Assembly: GCF_018373335.1 (NCBI RefSeq)
Contig: NZ_JAHAHH010000039.1
Coordinates: 1 to 12,202, forward strand
DNA from: Negativicoccus succinicivorans
GTDB taxonomy: Bacteria > Bacillota > Negativicutes > Veillonellales > Negativicoccaceae
DNA: 12,202 nt
Reading direction: 5' to 3'
Shown: positions 7,263-12,202 of the stretch, piece by piece
How positions within the stretch are numbered: position 1 is the first letter of the stretch
Layout of the letters: each line of letters opens with the position of its first letter
The notes under the pieces: generated by a model
Told to the model about the DNA's origin: nothing
What the model saw: only the letters and a program-made list of their open reading frames with translations
The model's database searches: none
Translations under genes and position numbers: made by a program

Positions 7263-8992
7263 CTATTTCTCGTCTCCCTGTAAGCGTAACGTGTAAAGGT
7301 TGTAGTACATACCGTGCAGCGCCAGTAAGGATTGATGCGTGCCGCTTTCCACAATGCGGCCGCGATCAATCACTAAAATATGATCGGCGTCCTGAATCGT
7401 CGTCAGCCGGTGCGCGATAATAAACGCGGTGCGACCGACCATCAGGCGTTCCAGCGCCGCCTGCACCAGCTGTTCGCTTTCCGTATCCAAAGCGGACGTG
7501 GCTTCATCTAAAATAAGAATCCGCGGATCTTTCAAAAGCGCCCGCGCGATCGCGATGCGTTGCCGCTGCCCGCCGGAAAGCACCAGGCCCCGATCGCCGA
7601 TCGGCGTTTGCAAACCTTGCGGCAGTTGCCGCACAAATTCTTCCGCATTGGCGGCGCGTACCGCCGCCGCCACTTCTTCATCCGTCGCGTCTAAGCGACC
7701 GTAGCGTATGTTTTCTTCGATCGTCGTGTTGAAAAGAGCGGTATCCTGCGGCACGATGCCGATCTGCTCACGCAATGACGCCAGCGTCACGTCCCGAACA
7801 TCATGTCCGTCAATCCTGATCGCGCCGGCCGTCACATCATAAAAGCGCGGAATCAGGTTGGCAATCGTCGATTTCCCCGACCCGCTCGGTCCGACCAACG
7901 CGATTTTTTGGCCCGGTTCGGCATGGAAGCTGATACCGGACAGTACTTCTTTAGAGGGTTCGTACCGGAAATGAACCGCGTCAAAAACAACGTCGCCGCG
8001 CAGTACGGGAAGCGCGATAGCGTTGTCTTTTCACGAATATCCGGCACTTCGTCCAGCAACGCGAAGACGCGCTCACCGGCCGCCATCGAGCGTTGAATAT
8101 CGCCGTAAAGCGCGCTTAAGCGCCGTACCGGATTGGCTAAATTAATGGCGTAAATCAAAAACGCGATCAGTTCACCGGCGGTCAGTTCCCCGTCGATGAC
8201 GCTCCAACCGCCGTACCAAATAATCGCGGTGACGGCAATTGCCGCGATAAATTCGACCACCGGGGAAAGCTGGCTCGACTGCCGCGCCGCTTTCATCGCC
8301 GCGCCGAAACTCGCCTGATTGATCTGACGGAAACGGGCGATTTCATAATCTTCACGGAAAAACGATTTAACGACGCGAATACCGCCGATCGTTTCCTGTA
8401 AATGCGAAGTCACATCGGCAACGCGTTCCTGCATCATATGACCGCTTTTTTTCAGTTTTCGACCGAAATATTTGATGGTGATGCTGACCAGCGGAACGAT
8501 AATGATGCAAAGCAATGTCAGCCGCCAATGTAAAATCACCATGCCGACCAGCGAGCCGATCAGGATAACGCTTTCTTTGACAATATTGACAAAATCATTG
8601 ACAATCGCGTTCTGCAACGCGCCGATATCATTCGTCAGGCGGCTCATCAAACTGCCGGTTTTGCGCGCATCAAAGAAACGCAGTGATAAACGTTGCACCC
8701 GCGCGTAGACTTCATTGCGGATATCAATGATCACGCGGTTCGCGATGTAACTCATCAGGTAGCCTTGTAAATAGGAAAACACGCCGCGCAGGAAAAAGAG
8801 CACCAAGATCCCGAACGCGATCCAATTCAATGCCACCAAGTTTTTCGCGGCCAGTACGTCGTCAATGATATTGCGAATGATCCACGGCACGGCAAGCATG
8901 GTAAGCGCTCCCAAAATCATGGCGATGATGGCCGCTACCCCGCGCCGCCAGTACGGCACTACGTAATGTAATAAACGTGCGTAATCAGTCAT
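7263..8992 (-). CDS. msbA: MsbA-type lipid A flippase ABC transporter, interrupted by a one-base frameshift
   Basis: A fused membrane domain and nucleotide-binding domain, the exporter half-transporter that forms a homodimer and flips lipid A-core across the inner membrane. Codons 1-322 run from ATG 8992 through six predicted membrane helices to DEVPDIREK. The rest continues in another frame with Walker A GPSGSGKST, Q-loop IVPQDTALF, signature LSGGQRQRIAIARAL, Walker B ILILDEATSALD and H-loop IIAHRLTTI, ending at TAG 7263. Adding one T to the 8028-8031 run rejoins the frames as REKDNAIALPVLRGD, for about 576 residues, the normal MsbA length. As written, translation would run out of frame and stop at 7853, losing the ATPase. 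ATG 8992 has GAGG 6 bases upstream and overlaps lpxB by 8 bases. Confidence 0.9.
8028..8031 (-). other. Frameshift point in msbA (short T run)
   Basis: The + strand shows four T here (four A in the coding strand, GAAAAG). Before this point the transporter reads in one frame, after it in the other, with no loss of conserved sequence on either side. Five A would give GAA AAA GAC AAC and restore the family-like linker. The exact base may lie a few positions away. Confidence 0.75.
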
Positions 8993-10124
8993 TATTTTCC
9001 TCAGCGATTCGTATGATAAGATCGGCGACACGCCCGACAGCGCCGGGCGCGCCCAATTTTTCCCGCACCATGGCTAAATCGTCCCGCAGACGACGAGACG
9101 CTTCCTCATCCCGCCACCATGACGCCACCGCGCGCGCCAAGTTTTCGGCCGTGACATCCTGCTGTAAAAATTCCGGGATCACTTCCCGCCCGGCCACAAT
9201 ATTCGGCAAACCGATATGCGGCGTTTGCAAAACCCGACGACCGAGCCAGTACGTCAGCGGCGCCACTTTATAACAAAGCACGGTCGGCAAACCGAGCAGC
9301 GCGGTTTCCAAAGTCACTGTTCCGGAAGCGGCCAATGCGGCATCGCATACCGTCATCAAATCATGCAGATGCGACGTCGTCATTTGAATATCCAATTCGG
9401 TCTCGGCCAAAAGCGGCGCAAGCTCCGCCTCGGAAATCGTGCTCGCGCGCGGCAAGCAACATTGGAGCGGAAATTCTTTCGCCAAAAGCTCCGCGGCGGC
9501 AAGCATAGTCGGCAGCAAACTTTGCACCTCCTGCCGACGACTCCCCGGCAACAGCAACAGTTGCTTTTTGGCGGGGTCCATTTGAAAATGGACGCGGGTT
9601 TCATCCTGCGACCATTCCGGTCGCACCAAATCCACCAGCGGATGCCCCACAAACTCCACGCGGGCGCCGTCTTCCCGATACAACGGCACATCCATCGGAA
9701 AAATGGAAGCTACCGCCGCCGTATCCCGCGCAATCGCTTTGCCCCGCGACCGATGCCAAGCCCAAATCGTCGGAGCGATATAGTAGACCACCGGAATCCC
9801 GAGCTCTTTTTTGACGGCTTGCGCAAGCTTCATATTAAAGCCCGGATAATCCACGCAGACGACCACATCCGGCTGCTGGCGGCGAATGGCTGCCACCAGT
9901 TCCGAACGCAACCGAAAGAAAAACGGTAATTTGCGAATAATTTCCGCAATCCCGATCACCCCCAGGTCCGCGATATCATGCACGACCGTCACGCCGGCGG
10001 CGCGCATTTCCGCGCCGCCCATCCCCTGCATTTCAAGCTGAGGAACGCGCTCTTTGAGCGCGCGGGCGACGGCGGCCGCATGCCAATCTCCGGAGGCCTC
10101 ACCGGCCGAAAAAAATACTTTCAT
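8985..10124 (-). CDS. lpxB: LpxB, lipid A disaccharide synthase
   Basis: A 379-residue GT19 glycosyltransferase, full family length. Motifs: FSAGEASGD (5-13), MQGMGGAEM (32-40), VDYPGFN (91-97), APTIWAWH (117-124), FVGHPLVD (158-165), LLPGSRRQEV in the middle, and SGTVTLETALLGLP plus GLPNIVAG toward the C-terminus. Reaction: joins UDP-2,3-diacylglucosamine and lipid X to the beta-1,6 disaccharide at the inner membrane. ATG 10124 overlaps the lpxI stop as ATGA, and its stop overlaps msbA by 8 bases. The family motif often read SPQVWAW is APTIWAW here, a modest change. Confidence 0.97.
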   Translation of the reverse strand: MKVFFSAGEASGDWHAAAVARALKERVPQLEMQGMGGAEMRAAGVTVVHDIADLGVIGIAEIIRKLPFFFRLRSELVAAIRRQQPDVVVCVDYPGFNMKLAQAVKKELGIPVVYYIAPTIWAWHRSRGKAIARDTAAVASIFPMDVPLYREDGARVEFVGHPLVDLVRPEWSQDETRVHFQMDPAKKQLLLLPGSRRQEVQSLLPTMLAAAELLAKEFPLQCCLPRASTISEAELAPLLAETELDIQMTTSHLHDLMTVCDAALAASGTVTLETALLGLPTVLCYKVAPLTYWLGRRVLQTPHIGLPNIVAGREVIPEFLQQDVTAENLARAVASWWRDEEASRRLRDDLAMVREKLGAPGAVGRVADLIIRIAEENND

Positions 10125-10945
10125 CGTGACAACGACTCCGCGGAAACAGCGCAGATCGCCACGCCTTTTTGATCGGCGAGCGCGATGACTTCTTCCTGCT
10201 CCACAAATAAAGTGCGTTGCGCCTCAATCGCAAGCACCGCGCCCTTATGTTCCAAGAGCGAGCGCAATGTCGTCAAGCCGATCGCGGGCACGTCAAAACG
10301 CACGTCCTGTTGCGGTTTCGCTGTTTTAACGACCACCGCGCCCTGACGCGCCAATGCGCAACCTCTTATAATGCAGGCATCCGTGCCTTCGATCGCCTCA
10401 ATCGCCATCGCGGCTTGGCGCGCGACGACAACCGTCTGACCGATATCGAGCGCCCCGATCTGTTTGGCCAACGCGAAACCGAAGCGGATATCATCCCACT
10501 CCGCCGCGGTCGGCTGCCGTTTCGTGAACACTTGCGGCGGCGGCATCAACGGCGTGAGGTAGCGCGTCTGATCCAAAACGGTGACGCCGATGTCCGCCAA
10601 TTCGTCGACCAATGCCAGCATAATCGTATCATCTTTACGATCCCGTACCCGCCGCAAAAATTGCAGCGCGCGCCAATCCGGAATGCCTAAATTGCCATAT
10701 AAAATTTCTTTGGTGACTTTGCCGAGCATCGTCGCCTCGGTCACTCCTTCCCGTTGCAGCGTTTTCAGTATCGAACCCAGTTTCGTGATTTTAATCTGAT
10801 AAAACTGATCCGACTCTTGCGCCAACTCCGGTTCTACCGCATCGACGACGGCAATCGTCACGACACGCTCCCCCAAGCGCTTCGCCTCGCGCAAAAACGT
10901 CACCGGCAATTTGCCGATCCCTGCCAACAAACCGACTGTCGCCAT
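10121..10945 (-). CDS. lpxI: LpxI, UDP-2,3-diacylglucosamine pyrophosphatase (DUF1009 type)
   Basis: A 274-residue LpxI of usual length. Family landmarks are VGLLAGIGKLP (4-14), ILYGNLG (81-87), DDTIMLALVDELA (105-117), TVVVARQAAMAIEAIEGTDA (171-190) and QQDVRFDVPAIGLTTL (212-227). LpxI hydrolyses UDP-2,3-diacylglucosamine to lipid X and UMP, replacing LpxH in many lineages. It is the first gene of the operon in this window. ATG 10945 has GGGGGAG four bases upstream, and a possible promoter lies about 25-33 bases upstream. It overlaps lpxB by 4 bases. Confidence 0.95.
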   Translation of the reverse strand: MATVGLLAGIGKLPVTFLREAKRLGERVVTIAVVDAVEPELAQESDQFYQIKITKLGSILKTLQREGVTEATMLGKVTKEILYGNLGIPDWRALQFLRRVRDRKDDTIMLALVDELADIGVTVLDQTRYLTPLMPPPQVFTKRQPTAAEWDDIRFGFALAKQIGALDIGQTVVVARQAAMAIEAIEGTDACIIRGCALARQGAVVVKTAKPQQDVRFDVPAIGLTTLRSLLEHKGAVLAIEAQRTLFVEQEEVIALADQKGVAICAVSAESLSR

Positions 10946-10969
10946 AAACTCCCCCTTTTAACTTAGTTT

Positions 10970-10978
10970 ATTTTATCA
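10970..10978 (-). promoter_or_regulatory. Possible extended -10 promoter for the LPS operon
   Basis: On the minus strand TGATAAAAT reads as an extended -10 (TG-n-TAAAAT), placed to give a start about 17-18 bases before the GGGGGAG-led lpxI ATG. I see no good -35 at 16-19 bases. It is the best candidate between the upstream terminator and lpxI, but this is inference from a short motif. Confidence 0.4.
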
Positions 10979-11124
10979 CATTTGGCCCGGCAATATGTGA
11001 TTGTTGCGACAATACGGGTCATCCGTCGCGAATCTTCAGAAAACTTTCATCCGCGCAGGCAGTTTCCCGTGACGCACGAGCCATATGAGCGTTACCCACT
11101 TCATGCGTCGCTAAATTTGAGCAA

Positions 11125-11163
11125 TAAAAAACCGCCTCAGCGTTTCGCTTTAGCGGTTTTTAT
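11125..11163 (-). terminator. Intrinsic terminator after the 71-codon ORF (could act both ways)
   Basis: Outer stem AAAACCGC/GCGGTTTT and inner stem AGCG/CGCT around a TTT loop, with a 3-base internal mismatch. The minus-strand read ends in six T after the GC stem, and the + strand read also ends in T. It lies 19 bases beyond the stop of the small gene ending at 11182 and separates it from the lpxI promoter region. The sequence is nearly repeated at 12092-12125. Confidence 0.85.
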
Positions 11164-11181
11164 TTACGTACATTCAACTTA

Positions 11182-11397
11182 CTATTCATCTCGTATATAC
11201 TCAAAGCATTCGGGATCGCCAGTCATGCGTATCTTATCACCTTTAACTAAAATTGTGTGCGGCAACCCTATATATGAGACTTCTCCTACTTTCATGATCG
11301 GCTCATATACATTGTATCCGTTTTTATTAAAAAGAAATTCAGCTGTTTCATATCCTTCCTTTTTTGCAAACGCTATTGCTCGATCCAATTCAGTCAA
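11182..11397 (-). CDS. Small protein of unknown function (71 residues)
   Basis: I do not recognise this family. With the start I prefer, TTG 11397, the protein is 71 residues: a helix-like start (TELDRAIAFAKKEGYETAEFL) followed by strand-like segments (VGEVSYIGLPHTILVKGDKI) and an acidic end (EYIRDE). No signal peptide or membrane segment is seen. TTG 11397 is preceded by AAAGGGG at 8 bases, whereas ATG 11427 and 11424 have no good ribosome site and sit almost on the transcription start expected from TATAAT at 11435-11440. The gene is AT-rich compared with the LPS operon, stands alone, and is followed by a terminator. The coding call rests on that terminator, the ribosome site and coherent amino acid composition. 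Confidence 0.6.
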   Translation of the reverse strand: MTELDRAIAFAKKEGYETAEFLFNKNGYNVYEPIMKVGEVSYIGLPHTILVKGDKIRMTGDPECFEYIRDE

Positions 11398-11403
11398 TCG
11401 TAC

Positions 11404-11412
11404 GTCCCCTTT
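11404..11412 (-). promoter_or_regulatory. Ribosome binding site that decides the TTG start at 11397
   Basis: The minus strand reads AAAGGGGAC, with 8 bases between AAAGGGG and TTG. It lies inside the frame opened by ATG 11427, so it favours the shorter product. Confidence 0.5.
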
Positions 11413-11434
11413 CAACCTTATCATCATCTGCCCA

Positions 11435-11440
11435 ATTATA
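11435..11440 (-). promoter_or_regulatory. Possible -10 box for the 71-codon gene
   Basis: An exact TATAAT on the minus strand would place transcription start near 11428, giving a leader of about 30 bases before TTG 11397. No convincing -35 is seen at normal spacing, and the AT-rich surroundings make chance matches common. Confidence 0.35.
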
Positions 11441-11637
11441 TTAAAATTAATATCTAAACCATCTTTTTATTTTCGATGATATCATTTTGCTTCTATATCA
11501 TTTTCTTCGTCTTTTATCTGCTCTATAGGCTCTACACATTTTCTTTTCTACTCTTTATAAGTTATATCCAACACGTCGATGCTCTTGCCCGTATCCGGCT
11601 CGCTCGCTATCCTTCGCTGCCATTTAGCCGACAAATA
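11441..11637. other. AT-rich stretch without a supported gene
   Basis: Between the small genes the DNA is very AT-rich (15 of 60 bases are G or C in 11461-11520). Both strands hold only short frames. A hydrophobic + strand frame at 11476-11700 is explained by the T-rich composition and runs across a terminator. I see no gene, RNA or repeat array here. Confidence 0.5.
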
Positions 11638-11673
11638 AAAACGCCCGCGGTATCTGCGTCGGCGGCTTTTATT
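11638..11673 (-). terminator. Intrinsic terminator after the coupled small ORF pair
   Basis: Stem CGCC/GGCG and CGC/GCG with a 7-base loop and a 2-base bulge, followed on the minus strand by TTTTTATTT. The hairpin begins at the stop codon of the ORF ending at 11669, a typical place for the end of that transcript. Confidence 0.75.
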
Positions 11674-11860
11674 GACAACCCGCAAAAGTTCCCTTTTTAA
11701 GTTCCCTAAGAATAATATCTTCGCCGAGCTCTTTTAAGCGGGCCTCAGCCCTCTCTTCTTCGTTTCCAAATTTCAGATCTGCAATACAAATAGCAATTAA
11801 GCGCCGCACCTCGTCCTCGTTTCTTTTGTCTTTTATCCAGCCGTCCGGAATATAACACAT
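11669..11860 (-). CDS. Small charged protein of unknown function (63 residues)
   Basis: I do not recognise the family. The product is rich in Glu, Lys and Arg and looks mostly helical (RNEDEVRRLIAICIADLKFG, then NEEERAEARLKELGEDIILR). It starts with MCYIPDGWIKD and has no membrane segment or signal peptide. ATG 11860 shares one base with the stop of the upstream ORF (TAATG), which suggests translational coupling and supports both being expressed. A terminator starts at its stop. It is AT-rich relative to the LPS operon. A role as a small accessory or immunity-type protein is possible but unsupported. Confidence 0.55.
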   Translation of the reverse strand: MCYIPDGWIKDKRNEDEVRRLIAICIADLKFGNEEERAEARLKELGEDIILRELKKGTFAGCQ

Positions 11861-12036
11861 TATTTACCACCAACCCTCCGCAGTGCACACGCCAACTTGT
11901 TACCTAAAACCATAGTAAACAAGTTGTTTTTATTATCTCTGATATATTTATCATACTGCGCATAATAATCCCTTGACAAGCGCATGCGATCATCTTGTTC
12001 TAAATAAAGCTTTTCATTCATTCTCAAGTTCTTCAT
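11860..12036 (-). CDS. Small basic protein of unknown function (58 residues from ATG 12036; start uncertain and possibly broken)
   Basis: The frame is open from TTG 12081; the first ATG is 12036 (MKNLRMNEKLYLEQDD) and the next 12021. None has a strong ribosome site. The product is helical and charged in its first half (RMRLSRDYYAQYDKYIRDNK), then NLFTMVLGNKLACALRR. An overlapping frame from ATG 12049 reads MAFAYEELENE and stops right where a 4-base tandem repeat (TTCA twice, 12013-12020) occurs; dropping one copy joins it to this frame as MAFAYEELENEKLYLEQDD. The helical part faintly resembles the C-terminal tail of Rpn/PD-(D/E)XK-type transposase-nucleases, but this is too weak to name it. 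The stop overlaps the next ORF as TAATG. Confidence 0.45.
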   Translation of the reverse strand: MKNLRMNEKLYLEQDDRMRLSRDYYAQYDKYIRDNKNNLFTMVLGNKLACALRRVGGK

Positions 12037-12075
12037 ATGCAAATGCCATTTTCGTTTATTCCGTTCATAGCATCT

Positions 12076-12081
12076 TGTCAA
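12076..12081 (-). promoter_or_regulatory. Possible -35 box upstream of the coupled small ORFs
   Basis: An exact TTGACA on the minus strand lies just after the upstream terminator. The hexamer 17 bases downstream (TAAACG) is a poor -10. Position fits a promoter for the pair, motif strength only partly. Confidence 0.3.
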
Positions 12082-12091
12082 TTTGCGTAAG

Positions 12092-12125
12092 AAAAACCGC
12101 CTCGGCGTTTGCCTTAGCGGTCTTA
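12092..12125 (-). terminator. Intrinsic terminator after the gene cut by the right edge
   Basis: Stem CCGC/GCGG with an inner GGC/GCC pair around a GTTT loop. The minus-strand read ends in GGTTTTTCTT. It directly follows the stop at 12123-12125. It shares most of its sequence with the terminator at 11125-11163, with paired changes in the inner stem. Confidence 0.8.
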
Positions 12126-12202
12126 TTCTTTTTTGAAATCCCTAGGATCGTAATCATATGACCGTTTATCGTTTTTAACATGCTCCGCTACAATAGCCTT
12201 TT
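12123..12202 (-). CDS. C-terminal 25 residues of an unidentified protein (5' part outside window)
   Basis: One minus-strand frame is open from the right edge to TAA at 12123-12125 and encodes a hydrophilic tail ending DYDPRDFKKE; the other two minus-strand frames have stops within the first 27 bases. A good terminator directly after the stop supports a real gene end. There is too little sequence to assign a family. Confidence 0.5.
   Translation of the reverse strand, partial: KAIVAEHVKNDKRSYDYDPRDFKKE

Noticed and set aside
7263..7898. Separate ATPase gene (start at TTG 7898)
   Set aside because: TTG 7898 falls within the Walker A region, so a protein starting there would lack the first strands of the domain; a frameshifted msbA explains the data better.
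9216..9929. 237-codon + strand frame
   Set aside because: Antisense to lpxB, which has all family motifs; the product is Arg/Gln/His-rich and low-complexity.
11035..11112. Two short minus-strand frames of 21-22 codons upstream of lpxI as a possible leader peptide
   Set aside because: They overlap in different frames, lack clear ribosome sites, and end well before the lpxI promoter region, so there is no attenuation-like arrangement.
10982..11479. 165-codon + strand frame crossing the intergenic region
   Set aside because: It runs through a terminator hairpin and antisense to the 71-codon gene, changes composition midway, and has no convincing ribosome site.
11476..11700. Hydrophobic + strand ORF that could be a membrane peptide or toxin
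   Set aside because: The hydrophobicity comes from T-rich DNA, the frame reads through a terminator, and it overlaps the end of the 63-codon gene.
11669..12081. Toxin-antitoxin or toxin-immunity pair
   Set aside because: The two coupled small ORFs have a suitable layout, but neither shows a recognisable toxin, antitoxin or immunity motif.
1..12202. CRISPR arrays, tRNA or rRNA genes, insertion sequences, attachment sites
   Set aside because: No regular repeat-spacer pattern, cloverleaf, transposase frame or long terminal inverted repeat was seen on reading both strands.

Overview
The window is almost entirely a single minus-strand operon for making, flipping and exporting Kdo-lipid A, the core of lipopolysaccharide. 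Transcription runs from about 10970 down past position 1 in the order lpxI, lpxB, msbA, waaA, lpxK, kdsB, kdsA, kdsD, kdsC, an lpxL-type acyltransferase, lptC, lptA (cut by the left edge). This gene content, LpxI rather than LpxH, all four Kdo genes contiguous, and moderately GC-rich DNA fit a diderm Firmicute of the Negativicutes (Veillonella/Megasphaera/Selenomonas-type lineages). The class is an inference from layout and family knowledge; the genus cannot be told from here.

Within the operon the genes work as one pathway. LpxI and LpxB make the lipid A disaccharide and LpxK phosphorylates it. KdsD, KdsA, KdsC and KdsB make CMP-Kdo, and WaaA attaches Kdo. The LpxL-type enzyme adds a secondary acyl chain, MsbA flips the product across the inner membrane, and LptC and LptA belong to the bridge that carries LPS to the outer membrane. 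Junctions are very tight: most genes overlap by 1 to 23 bases and the largest gap is 13 bases, so translational coupling is likely throughout. The early genes (lpxA, lpxC, lpxD, fabZ) are not in the window, and the operon head is lpxI. msbA carries a one-base frameshift at a short T run (8028-8031), most simply a sequencing error or a very recent mutation.

From 10946 to 11181 there is a short intergenic stretch with a possible extended -10 promoter for lpxI and a clear intrinsic terminator. From about 11180 to the right end the DNA becomes AT-rich and holds only small minus-strand ORFs of unknown function: a roughly 71-codon gene, a coupled pair of about 67 and 63 codons, and the last 25 codons of a gene cut by the right edge. 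Three intrinsic terminators separate these units, and two of them are near-copies of each other. This looks like an accessory patch next to a conserved operon.

I do not see a convincing undescribed system. The LPS genes are canonical. The points worth checking are the msbA frameshift, the AT-rich patch with its paired terminators, and a 4-base tandem duplication in one small ORF.
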